A DNA stretch of 11,437 nt from contig JAILNL010000214.1 in assembly GCA_024691625.1 (NCBI GenBank), positions 1 through 11,437 on the forward strand. Direction: 5' to 3'. Numbering within the stretch: the first letter of the stretch is position 1; each line of letters starts with the position of its first letter. The stretch is from Schwartzia sp. (in: firmicutes) (GTDB lineage: Bacteria > Bacillota > Negativicutes > Selenomonadales > Selenomonadaceae). A program made the translations under genes and the position numbers. The notes beneath the pieces are model-generated. The model ran no database searches, was not told the origin of the DNA, and worked only from the letters and a program-made list of their open reading frames with translations. Of this stretch, positions 1 through 6,552 are shown in pieces.

Positions 1-2
1 TA

Positions 3-458
3 ATGGCTTTATTGGACATCAAGAAGGCGGGCGCGCCTGTACTAAAACAGGTATGTGCACCGGTACAGAAGGTTGATGCAAAGCTGAAGGCTTTGCTTAA
101 TGATATGGCAGAGACAATGTATAAATCCAATGGAATCGGACTTGCGGCTCCGCAGATTGGAAAACCGATCCGTGTAGTTGTTATTGATATCGGAGAAGGA
201 CTTATTGAGCTTATCAATCCGATTATTACATCCCGCGAGGGAACAGTTGTTGATTCTGAAGGATGTCTTTCGGTGCCGAATATTTTCGGTGACGTAGAAC
301 GTGCTGAAAAAGTTACGGTCGAGTATACGAATCGTTTCGGGAAACGGAAAAAAATCAAGGCAGAGGGGCTTTTGGCGCGTTGCGTACAGCATGAGCTCGA
401 CCACCTCGATGGTATTCTTTTCATTGATATTGCCAAGAGCCTGCGTCAGGAGTCTTAA
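3..458 (+). CDS. def: Peptide deformylase
   Basis: Removes the formyl group from the N-terminal Met of nascent proteins; a cytosolic, ribosome-associated metalloenzyme. All three family motifs are visible in the 151-residue product: GIGLAAPQIG (residues 44-53), EGCLS (86-90, metal ligand Cys88) and QHELDHLDG (129-137, ligands His130 and His134, catalytic Glu131). Length is normal for a type 1 enzyme of this lineage. The N-terminus (MALLDIKKAG) matches the family start, so the ATG at 3 is accepted although its ribosome binding site lies outside the window. The first bases read TAATG, so bases 1-3 could be the stop of an upstream gene overlapping this start by one base (often priA in related genomes; inference). 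It sits 2 bp upstream of fmt, its functional partner: Fmt adds the formyl group that Def removes. Confidence 0.97.
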   Translation: MALLDIKKAGAPVLKQVCAPVQKVDAKLKALLNDMAETMYKSNGIGLAAPQIGKPIRVVVIDIGEGLIELINPIITSREGTVVDSEGCLSVPNIFGDVERAEKVTVEYTNRFGKRKKIKAEGLLARCVQHELDHLDGILFIDIAKSLRQES

Positions 459-460
459 AC

Positions 461-1405
461 ATGGAAAAATTGCGTACTGTTTTTATGGGAACACCGGAGT
501 TTTCAGTTCTCTGTGCAGAAAAGCTGGCTGAGATATCTGACCTTATAGCGGTTGTTACCCAGCCCGATCAGCGTGCCGGACGTGGGCAGAAGATGGTAGC
601 AAGCCCAGTTAAAAAATTTGCACAGGAAAAAGGTATTCCTGTTTATCAGCCTGTTAAGGTAAAGGCTGATGATTTCGTGCCTGTTCTTGAGGAATTAAAA
701 CCGGACCTTATTGTTGTGGTTGCCTTTGGTCAGATTCTTTCACAGCGTATTCTTGATATTCCGAAATACGGCTGTATCAATGTGCATGCATCTCTTCTTC
801 CGCGTTACCGCGGTGCTGCTCCTATGCAGTGGTGCCTGATAAACGGTGAGAAGGAGACCGGTGTCACTACAATGTTCATGAATGCCGGACTTGATACCGG
901 TGATATGCTGCAGAAATCTGTTGTTGAGATAACACCGGATATGAATCTGGAGACACTTCACGATACGCTTTCGGTAAAAGGTGCTGAGCTTTTGGTATCT
1001 ACAATCGAGGCTTTGCAGAATTGTACGCTTGAGCGCACGGTACAGGATGATTCGCTGTCCAACTATGCGCCGATGATTACAAAAGAAACCGGAAGGATTG
1101 ACTGGAAAAAGTCATCTGCGGAGATTCATAACCTCGTCCGCGGGTTGGATTCCTGGCCGGGTGCGTATACTACCCTCAACGGAAAGCTGTTCAAAATCTG
1201 GCGTACGCGCTGCGTTGATGCAAAGGTGGAAGCAGCTCCGGGAGAGGTTGTAAATCTTACGAAAAAAGGTTTTATGATTGGTACCGGTGACGGAGCTTTA
1301 GAGATTCTTGAGCTTCAGGCACCGGGTAAAAAACGTATGAGTGCTGCAAATTATGTGTGCGGCCATGCTTTGGATGAGCATACGCGTTTTGATGTTTTGG
1401 AATGA
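461..1405 (+). CDS. fmt: Methionyl-tRNA formyltransferase
   Basis: Transfers a formyl group from 10-formyl-THF to Met-tRNA(fMet), making the bacterial initiator tRNA. The 314-residue product is full length. The Rossmann-like N-terminal domain opens with VFMGTPEFSV (residues 7-16). The catalytic triad of the family is present: Asn107 and His109 in INVHASLLPRYRGAAP, and Asp145 in GLDTGD. The C-terminal tRNA-binding domain (about 205-314) carries VRGLDSWPGAY. The start is supported by AGGAG at 448-452, 8 bp before the ATG and inside the end of def. The gene is coupled to def upstream (2 bp gap) and followed closely by the DUF116 region. Nothing is unusual in it. Confidence 0.97.
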   Translation: MEKLRTVFMGTPEFSVLCAEKLAEISDLIAVVTQPDQRAGRGQKMVASPVKKFAQEKGIPVYQPVKVKADDFVPVLEELKPDLIVVVAFGQILSQRILDIPKYGCINVHASLLPRYRGAAPMQWCLINGEKETGVTTMFMNAGLDTGDMLQKSVVEITPDMNLETLHDTLSVKGAELLVSTIEALQNCTLERTVQDDSLSNYAPMITKETGRIDWKKSSAEIHNLVRGLDSWPGAYTTLNGKLFKIWRTRCVDAKVEAAPGEVVNLTKKGFMIGTGDGALEILELQAPGKKRMSAANYVCGHALDEHTRFDVLE

Positions 1406-1414
1406 GAGGCTTTT

Positions 1415-1684
1415 ATGGTAGAAGCATTGAGCATGGAACGACCTAAGAAGCGTATTTTTATTGCGCTTCTTTCGTTGAGTCTGATAGTCGTCGGACTGTT
1501 GGTTTACTGCGTATGGCGGGTAAGCTTTCTCGGCCTGCAGGAAATAAGCGAATATCTGCCCTTTATTCTCGGTGGTTTTTTTGCTGCCATGTTCCTGTTT
1601 ACCGGACTTGGGATTCTGGGCATTGTCGGAGCGATTTTAGGCGTTCCGTTTTTTCCGTATTTCAGAGAAAAACATACGCTTTGA
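1415..1684 (+). CDS. N-terminal membrane part of a split DUF116 protein
   Basis: This 89-residue reading frame encodes two hydrophobic segments (about residues 13-34 and 48-78) after a basic N-terminus (ERPKKR), and ends just past PFFPYFREK. It has a good start: GAGAGG at 1404-1409 overlaps the fmt stop, 5 bp before the ATG. As I remember DUF116 proteins of Negativicutes, such a two-helix leader runs straight into the sequence found at the start of the next frame (ALINLLFPIAVMMG), giving one protein of about 260 residues. Here the frame ends at a TGA (1682-1684) and the remainder continues one frame away. One extra A in the A5 run at 1668-1672 would join the halves into 263 residues. It may therefore be the first half of a frameshifted gene (mutation or sequencing error), or a separate small membrane protein coupled to the next gene. 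Function is unknown. Confidence 0.7.
   Translation: MVEALSMERPKKRIFIALLSLSLIVVGLLVYCVWRVSFLGLQEISEYLPFILGGFFAAMFLFTGLGILGIVGAILGVPFFPYFREKHTL
1668..1672 (+). other. A5 run at the DUF116 frame break
   Basis: Five As lie in the context GAG-AAAAA-CAT, just before the frame ends at TGA 1682-1684. Adding one A gives Phe-Arg-Glu-Lys-Thr-Tyr-Ala-Leu-Ile-Asn, which joins the membrane half to the Cys-rich half with no stop. In the ribosome's view a -1 slip of tRNA-Lys on AAAA would have the same effect. The heptamer is not a canonical X-XXY-YYZ slippery site, and I see no strong hairpin downstream. A T6 run at 1649-1654 is a second possible indel site. Confidence 0.45.
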
Positions 1685-2205
1685 TTAATCTGCTCTTTCC
1701 GATTGCGGTTATGATGGGAAAGATTTTCGGTTTTGACCGCAGGAAGATTGAGCGGTCCTTTGTTGCGGTTAGCAACCAGATTATCCATCATCAGCACATT
1801 AAGGTAAGACCTGAGGAGCTGCTTGTGGTTACTCCGCATTGCCTGCAGCTTGCAAGCTGTCCGCATAAAATAACACGAGACCCCATGGCGAACTGTAAAC
1901 GCTGCGGTCAGTGCGATATCGGCGCGCTTGTGACGCTGGCGGAAGAGATGGGATTTCATTTCTTCGTGGTTACGGGCGGAACTCTCGCGCGTCAGACAGT
2001 AAAAAAGATTCGCCCGAAGGCTGTTTTGGCTATAGCATGTGAAAGGGACCTTACCAGCGGTATTCAGGATGTTTATCCGCTGCCGGCTGTGGGGGTTATG
2101 AATATACGCCCCAATGGGCCGTGCTATAATACGCACGTTGATATGCAGCAGGTGCGCAGCGAAATTGAGTCCATGCTGATTAAAGAGGAGAACGAGAATG
2201 GATAA
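1681..2205 (+). CDS. DUF116 family protein, C-terminal Cys-rich part
   Basis: This is the conserved DUF116 domain; its biochemical function is not established. Taken from the TTG at 1681, which overlaps the preceding TGA as TTGA, it is 174 residues. It begins with a hydrophobic stretch (INLLFPIAVMMG) and then a basic linker. Eight Cys-containing positions follow the style of a metal or Fe-S site: Cys54 (TPHC), Cys60 (SCPHK), Cys72, Cys75 and Cys78 (CKRCGQC), Cys120 and Cys148 are the clearest. FVVTGGTLAR, ACERDLTSGIQDVYPLP and NIRPNGPCYN are the conserved blocks. ATG at 1711 is another possible start but has no ribosome binding site. An ATG at 1513 is in frame, but its first 56 codons are only a shadow of the upstream frame. 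Its stop overlaps rsmB by 8 bp. Most likely it is the second half of a frame-broken gene; alternatively it is a true coupled cistron. Confidence 0.75.
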   Translation: MINLLFPIAVMMGKIFGFDRRKIERSFVAVSNQIIHHQHIKVRPEELLVVTPHCLQLASCPHKITRDPMANCKRCGQCDIGALVTLAEEMGFHFFVVTGGTLARQTVKKIRPKAVLAIACERDLTSGIQDVYPLPAVGVMNIRPNGPCYNTHVDMQQVRSEIESMLIKEENENG

Positions 2206-3538
2206 GGTACGCGCCGCCGCTGTTGAAGTGGTTTATGATGTGTTTGAAAACGGCGCCTATGCCAATGTAGCGCTTGTGCAGAAGCTGCGCAAAGGGGATT
2301 ATTCCGATATTGACCGCCGTTTCATGACTGAGCTTGTGTATGGTACGGTCAAGGCAATGGGTACGCTGGACTGGATTCTCAGACAGTACGTTTCCAGACC
2401 GGTTTCGAAGATACAGCCATATATCCGCGCGATTCTGCGCGTTGGAATTTATCAGCTGCGGTACCTTGAAAAGGTTCCCGCAGCTGCTGTCTGCAACGAG
2501 TCTGTTGAGATAGCTAAAAAATACGGAAATGCAGGTACCGTAAAGTTCGTAAATGCGGTGCTCCGCAATGTGGTACGCAATCCTGAAAAAGCTGTTTTAC
2601 CCGATGGCAAAGGAAAAGCTACACAGCACCTTGCACTTTCGTCACTTCATCCGGAATGGATTGTGCGTCAGTGGATTAAACGCTTCGGATATGACGCCGC
2701 AGAGCGTCTCTGCGAATTCGACAATGCGCCTGCGGTGCTTTCTATTCGGACGAATACACTGAAAACAACTCGTGATGAGCTTTTGCAGGCCCTTCAAAAT
2801 GATGGTTGGGAAACAGAGCCTTCGACCTTTGCTCCTGAGGGAATTTTGTGCAGGGGAGGACATGGCTCGCTGGATTCATCAAAGCTTCTGGCAGAGGGAC
2901 ATTTTCAGGTACAGGATGAAAGCTCCATGCAGGTTGCGCATGTGCTGGAGCCGCAGCCCGGAGAGTTTATAATTGATGCCTGCAGCGCGCCGGGAGGAAA
3001 AACAACGCATATAGCGCAGCTTATGCAGAATAAGGGGCGTATCGCCGCCTTTGATCTGTATGATGCAAAGTTGAAGAGAATACAGGAAAATGCCGAACGT
3101 CTTGGGATTACCTGTATTGAAACTATTGAAGATGATGCACGCCATATAGGTGAGAGATTCAAGGGACAGGCAGACAGGATGCTTGTGGATGCTCCGTGCT
3201 CCGGCATGGGAGTTCTCCGCCGCAGAGCGGATGCGAGATGGCGAAAAACCGAAAAGGGAAATGCCGAGCTTCCTGCACTCCAGCTTGAGATTCTTGACGG
3301 AGCAGTGCCTGCTTTGAAAACAGGCGGTATTCTCGTCTACAGTACATGTACTATTGAACCGGCTGAAAATCAGGAGGTTGTTACTGAGTTTTTGAAACGG
3401 CACAGTGAGTTTGTCCTTGAAAAGACAGGTTTATTTCTGCCTACGAAAAAACGCCCTGATGAAGATATGGTGCAGTTCTATCCGCATGAGGATGGGATTG
3501 ACGGTTTTTTCATTGCCAGAATGCGGAAAGTGAAATAA
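2198..3538 (+). CDS. rsmB: 16S rRNA (cytosine967-C5)-methyltransferase RsmB
   Basis: Methylates C967 of 16S rRNA at C5 using SAM. The 446-residue product has the expected two parts: an N-terminal NusB-like RNA-binding domain (about 1-130, with DRRFMTELVYGT and KFVNAVLRNVVR) and a C-terminal Rossmann methyltransferase. The SAM-binding motif is DACSAPGGKT (260-269). The two family cysteines are present: Cys334 in DAPCSG, which helps release the product, and Cys384 in YSTCTI, the catalytic nucleophile. The first residues overlap the DUF116 stop by 8 bp. GAGGAG at 2185-2190, 7 bp before the ATG, fixes the start. The stop abuts rlmN with no gap. Length and motifs are normal. Confidence 0.96.
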   Translation: MDKVRAAAVEVVYDVFENGAYANVALVQKLRKGDYSDIDRRFMTELVYGTVKAMGTLDWILRQYVSRPVSKIQPYIRAILRVGIYQLRYLEKVPAAAVCNESVEIAKKYGNAGTVKFVNAVLRNVVRNPEKAVLPDGKGKATQHLALSSLHPEWIVRQWIKRFGYDAAERLCEFDNAPAVLSIRTNTLKTTRDELLQALQNDGWETEPSTFAPEGILCRGGHGSLDSSKLLAEGHFQVQDESSMQVAHVLEPQPGEFIIDACSAPGGKTTHIAQLMQNKGRIAAFDLYDAKLKRIQENAERLGITCIETIEDDARHIGERFKGQADRMLVDAPCSGMGVLRRRADARWRKTEKGNAELPALQLEILDGAVPALKTGGILVYSTCTIEPAENQEVVTEFLKRHSEFVLEKTGLFLPTKKRPDEDMVQFYPHEDGIDGFFIARMRKVK

Positions 3539-4588
3539 ATGAAGAAGAACATATTCGGACTTGATTTGAAGGCTTTGTCTGAGGCGCTGCAGCCTTACAG
3601 GCTGCCTTCATATCGGACAAAACAAATAGCGGAATGGATGTATCAGAAGGGTGCTTCAGGCTTTTCGGAGATGACAAATCTTCCGAAAAAGCTGCGCGAA
3701 GACCTTGATGAAGCATTTGAGATTCAGCGTGCAAAGCTCGTCACACAGTGGGATTCTAATGACGGGAAAACCTCCAAGTTCCTTCTAGAGTTTTCCGATG
3801 GTGTCGCTGTGGAGACTGTGCTCATGCGGCAGCCATACGGCAACAGCGTCTGCATATCGACTCAGGCGGGCTGCGCTATGGGCTGCGCTTTCTGCGCTTC
3901 TACGGTACATGGTGTTGCCAGAAGCCTGACGCGTGGAGAAATGCTTGCTGAGGTTTTGTATATTGAGGAATATCTGAAAAAAGACGAGCAAAAGGTAGAT
4001 ACTATGGTTCTCATGGGTTCCGGAGAGCCTATGATGAATTATGATGAAGTGATGGCTTTTCTGCATTTGTTGCATGAGCCTTACTGCAAGAATTTCAGCT
4101 ACAGAAATGTTGCGCTGTCTACCTCAGGCGTAGTACCGGGTATATACCGTCTCATAGAAGAGGATTTGCCAATCACGCTTTCGATTTCCCTGCACGCGCC
4201 TAATGATGCCGTGCGCGACCGCATTATGCCTGTGAACAAGAAATGGAAAATCGCCGAAGTTGTTGAGGCAGGCAGACAGTACGGTGAAAAGACGAAGCGC
4301 CGTGTTACATATGAATATATTCTGATTGCTGATGTAAATGACGGTGAGGAACACGCGCGGGAGCTCAGTCATCTCCTGCACGGTCAGCTTGCAAATGTCA
4401 ATCTTATTCCAATCAATCCTGTTACCGAGCGTCAGCTTTATCGTCCTTCGCAGGAACGTATACAGCGTTTTCTGGATATATTGACAAGACAGCATATTTC
4501 TGCGACAATCCGCAGGGAAATGGGGACGGATATTCAGGCGGCCTGCGGCCAGCTTCGAAACCAGTACATGAAAAATAATGAAGGCTGA
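3539..4588 (+). CDS. rlmN: 23S rRNA/tRNA adenine-C2 methyltransferase RlmN (radical SAM)
   Basis: Makes 2-methyladenosine at A2503 of 23S rRNA, and in E. coli also at A37 of some tRNAs, by a radical SAM, methyl-cysteine mechanism. The 349-residue product has the 4Fe-4S motif CAMGCAFC (Cys112, Cys116, Cys119). The two catalytic Cys outside it are also present: Cys105 in GNSVCIS (equivalent to E. coli Cys118) and Cys336 in IQAACGQL (equivalent to Cys355). GSGEPMMN (160-167) and SLHAPND (217-223) are further family blocks. Presence of both catalytic Cys and of AACGQ makes RlmN more likely than Cfr. The start follows the rsmB TAA with no gap. The ribosome binding site is weak (GGAAAG, 3525-3530), which fits translational coupling. 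It is the last gene before the internal promoter. Confidence 0.96.
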   Translation: MKKNIFGLDLKALSEALQPYRLPSYRTKQIAEWMYQKGASGFSEMTNLPKKLREDLDEAFEIQRAKLVTQWDSNDGKTSKFLLEFSDGVAVETVLMRQPYGNSVCISTQAGCAMGCAFCASTVHGVARSLTRGEMLAEVLYIEEYLKKDEQKVDTMVLMGSGEPMMNYDEVMAFLHLLHEPYCKNFSYRNVALSTSGVVPGIYRLIEEDLPITLSISLHAPNDAVRDRIMPVNKKWKIAEVVEAGRQYGEKTKRRVTYEYILIADVNDGEEHARELSHLLHGQLANVNLIPINPVTERQLYRPSQERIQRFLDILTRQHISATIRREMGTDIQAACGQLRNQYMKNNEG

Positions 4589-4598
4589 GGCATGAATT

Positions 4599-4628
4599 TT
4601 GACGAAGGGTTGAACTTAGCCGTATAAT
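4599..4628 (+). promoter_or_regulatory. Sigma-A type promoter ahead of the FHA/kinase block
   Basis: TTGACG (4599-4604) matches the -35 consensus at five of six bases. An 18 bp spacer leads to TATAAT (4623-4628), a perfect -10 box. The predicted start of transcription is near 4635, giving a leader of about 18 nt that contains little more than the ribosome binding site of the next gene. This is the longest intergenic gap in the window (4589-4652). No terminator is visible after rlmN, so read-through from the upstream genes is also likely. Confidence 0.75.
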
Positions 4629-4638
4629 ATAGTTTTGG

Positions 4639-4645
4639 AAGGAGG
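4639..4645 (+). promoter_or_regulatory. Strong ribosome binding site deciding the fhaA start
   Basis: AAGGAGG ends 7 bp before the ATG at 4653, the best placed of any site in the window. It argues against the in-frame TTG at 4635, which would place the Shine-Dalgarno inside the coding region. Confidence 0.9.
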
Positions 4646-4652
4646 CGTCTCT

Positions 4653-5396
4653 ATGGGGCTGCCTGATTGGGAAGCGTTTCTTGAAAACCACATAGAAGGC
4701 TTTTTCAACCGCAAGTTCAGCAGTGAACTGGAACCGGTTGAAGTGCGTAAAGCATTAGAGCACGAACTCCTCAGGAAAAAGAAGAAGAGTACGCGCGGTG
4801 ATTATGTGCCGAATGTCTACGAGGTTCGAATGAGCCTGGAAGATTATCAGCGTTTGTCATCCAGACGGTTTATTGAGGACCTGTCCATTTTTCTACAGAA
4901 GCTTTTGATTACATCTGACGTTTACATGGACGGAACTCTGACAATCAATCTGCTGAAAAGCGAGGATATTACGAAGAACATCTGCAGAGTGTCATCCTTT
5001 TATGAAGATGAAAAGGCGACACCGGCGAATGAAGTGGAAGCCGGCACACTGGTTCTGGACAGAAAATCCTTTGCTGTTCCACTGAATCTTCCGCCTGTCC
5101 GTCTCTTTGCGTCACTGACGGTGGAAGAGGGCGATGATGAAGGCGCATGCTTGGAGATTGGAGACCATAAGATTTACATCGGAAGGCGCAGTGAGAATGA
5201 ATTCCTGCTGACAGACCCGAATGCTTCCAGACTTCACGCATATGTAGACTATGTCCGCCATCGTCATGTGCTGTATGATGCCCAGAGCATGAACGGTACA
5301 TTTGTAAACGGAAAGCGTATTGACAGCATTGTCCTGCAGCCGGACGATTTGATTCAGATAGGAAACACCGTATTGCGGTACGAGGTGCCGGAATGA
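4653..5396 (+). CDS. fhaA: FhaA-type protein: DUF3662 domain plus C-terminal FHA domain
   Basis: A cytosolic phosphopeptide-binding adaptor of 247 residues. The N-terminal part (about 1-115, starting with DWEAFLENHIEGFFNRKF) is the DUF3662/FhaA N-terminal domain. A linker follows, then an FHA domain at about 150-245. The FHA phospho-Thr-binding residues are all canonical: IGRR (Gly177-Arg178), SRLH (Ser192-Arg193, His195) and SMNGTFVNG (Asn214-Gly215-Thr216, Asn219). In Mycobacterium the FhaA relative binds phosphorylated wall-synthesis proteins such as the MurJ pseudokinase region. The kinase at the far end of this operon is the obvious source of phosphorylation here (inference). There is no membrane segment. 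It is the first gene after the internal promoter, and its stop overlaps the next start as ATGA. Confidence 0.88.
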   Translation: MGLPDWEAFLENHIEGFFNRKFSSELEPVEVRKALEHELLRKKKKSTRGDYVPNVYEVRMSLEDYQRLSSRRFIEDLSIFLQKLLITSDVYMDGTLTINLLKSEDITKNICRVSSFYEDEKATPANEVEAGTLVLDRKSFAVPLNLPPVRLFASLTVEEGDDEGACLEIGDHKIYIGRRSENEFLLTDPNASRLHAYVDYVRHRHVLYDAQSMNGTFVNGKRIDSIVLQPDDLIQIGNTVLRYEVPE

Positions 5397-5839
5397 TAAA
5401 TTCTGTGCTTATCTCGTTGTTTAAGGTGATTCTGCAGTATGGAATACTGATATTTTTGTTTTATTTCCTGTGGAAGATGGGAAAGAGTCTTGCTCCGGCG
5501 CTGAAAATGCCGGCGCAGGATAAAGAAAGCCCTGCCGGAGGGCCCGGAGAGGCTGTGCTTACCTTCGTAGAAGGTCCCGAGGAGTACAAAGGAAGACGGT
5601 TTGCTTTCAGCGACAGTCTTTCCGTAGGACGCGCCGATGATAACGATCTTGTGATTGCAGACAGTTTTATTTCACATCATCACATCATTTTTCAGCGTGT
5701 GCAGACACTCTATACTGTTCAGGACCTCGGAAGCGCGAATCATACCTTCGTGAATGAGGAGCTTCTGGAAGAACGCAGGATATTAAAAAACGGGGATCGT
5801 ATAAGGCTTGGTACTATTACGATTCTTTTTGAGAGGTGA
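5393..5839 (+). CDS. fhaB: Membrane-anchored FHA domain protein (FhaB-type)
   Basis: 148 residues: one N-terminal membrane segment (about 7-28, VILQYGILIFLFYFLWKMG region), a short Pro/Gly-rich linker (about 38-53) and a cytosolic FHA domain (about 55-147). The FHA core is clear: SVGRADDNDLVI (Gly79-Arg80), the SHHH loop (94-97) and DLGSANHTFVN (111-121). Two usual phospho-binding positions differ: the Arg of SRxH is His, and the Gly of NGT is His117. Gly79-Arg80, Ser94 and Asn116 are kept, so binding is possible but may be altered. The start ATG overlaps the fhaA stop (ATGA), with GAGGTG at 5382-5387. Its partner is probably the kinase or the SEDS/PBP pair, as with mycobacterial FhaB (FipA), which acts in cell division. 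Confidence 0.85.
   Translation: MINSVLISLFKVILQYGILIFLFYFLWKMGKSLAPALKMPAQDKESPAGGPGEAVLTFVEGPEEYKGRRFAFSDSLSVGRADDNDLVIADSFISHHHIIFQRVQTLYTVQDLGSANHTFVNEELLEERRILKNGDRIRLGTITILFER
5831..5836 (+). promoter_or_regulatory. Ribosome binding site deciding the PP2C start
   Basis: GAGAGG lies 8 bp before the GTG at 5845 and inside the last codons of fhaB. An in-frame GTG at 5836 overlaps the fhaB stop as GTGA but has no Shine-Dalgarno upstream, so 5845 is preferred. Confidence 0.65.
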
Positions 5840-5844
5840 CTGTA

Positions 5845-6552
5845 GTGTCAAAGGTTTATGCAGCGACCGATATAGGAACGACCAGACCTATTAATGAGGA
5901 CAGTTATGCCTGCATGGCATCCGGTACCTATGTGGTGGCTGACGGCATGGGAGGCCATGTTGCCGGAGAGGTTGCAAGTCATATAGTTATTGCTACAATA
6001 CAGGATGTTTTAAGCCGTGAGGATAAAATAGACGAGCCGGTTCTGAAAAACGCGGTGCTGAAAGCAAACGAGGCGATACTGCAAAAGGTCTCGCGTCATT
6101 CCGAATACTCAGGGATGGGAACAACAGCAACGCTTTTTCACGCAGATGAGGATGTCTGCGTCTACGCTCATGTAGGAGACAGCAGACTTTATCTTATTCG
6201 TGGCGGAGCAATGACACAGATTACAAAAGACCATTCTTTTGTGCAGAATCTGATTGAAAATGGAGAAATTACTCCTGAAGAAGCAAAAAATCACCCCAAC
6301 AGAAATATGCTGACGCGTGCCGTTGGTGTTGAAAAAGACCTTGCGGTTGATACCGGGAAGTTCAGTGTGGGAGCGGATGACATGCTTATGCTTTGTACAG
6401 ATGGCCTTACAACTGTGGTGTCGGATGATGAAATCCTGAGCATTCTTTTATCCGATACTGAACATGATAAAGCAGCAATGCTTGTAAAGGCGGCATTGGA
6501 TGCCGGCAGCCGTGATAATATCACTGCTGTGGTAGTGGATTATCATGCTTGA
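5845..6552 (+). CDS. prpC: PP2C-type Ser/Thr protein phosphatase (Stp/PrpC/PstP)
   Basis: Removes phosphate from Ser/Thr residues and is the usual antagonist of the PASTA kinase encoded downstream. The 235-residue product consists of the catalytic domain alone, with the bacterial PP2C motifs in order: TDIGTTRPINEDS (Asp9, Arg14, Asn17-Glu18-Asp19), VADGMGGH (metal ligand Asp33), GDSRLYLIRGG (111-121), KDHS (128-131), CTDGL (Asp186) and SRDNITAVVV (Asp224-Asn225). Metal-binding Asp residues are intact, so it should be active with Mn or Mg. Unlike mycobacterial PstP it has no membrane segment or extracellular tail, so it should be soluble. Its end overlaps the SEDS gene by 8 bp. Confidence 0.95.
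   Translation: MSKVYAATDIGTTRPINEDSYACMASGTYVVADGMGGHVAGEVASHIVIATIQDVLSREDKIDEPVLKNAVLKANEAILQKVSRHSEYSGMGTTATLFHADEDVCVYAHVGDSRLYLIRGGAMTQITKDHSFVQNLIENGEITPEEAKNHPNRNMLTRAVGVEKDLAVDTGKFSVGADDMLMLCTDGLTTVVSDDEILSILLSDTEHDKAAMLVKAALDAGSRDNITAVVVDYHA

Noticed and set aside
1513..1680. Upstream extension of the DUF116 frame to the ATG at 1513
   Set aside because: These codons overlap the clearly coding membrane frame 1415-1684, give a Cys/Arg/Trp-rich sequence unlike the family, and have no ribosome binding site.
2122..2130. Extended -10 motif TGCTATAAT about 70 bp before rsmB
   Set aside because: The match is perfect, but there is no acceptable -35 box at 16-18 bp, and the bases encode the conserved DUF116 residues Cys-Tyr-Asn, so coding constraint explains it. 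A weak internal promoter is not excluded.
1504..2136. 210-residue open frame on the minus strand opposite DUF116
   Set aside because: Its product shows no recognisable domain and it lies opposite a conserved coding region; it is a shadow frame. The other minus-strand frames in the window are rejected for the same reason.
4583..4621. Inverted repeat GGCTGAG...CTTAGCC around the -35 region
   Set aside because: Seven pairs with one G-U, a 25 nt loop and no T tract: too weak for a terminator and too loose for a convincing operator.
4635..4652. TTG start at 4635 for the FhaA-type protein
   Set aside because: It would place the strong AAGGAGG within the coding region and coincides with the predicted transcription start; ATG 4653 is far better.
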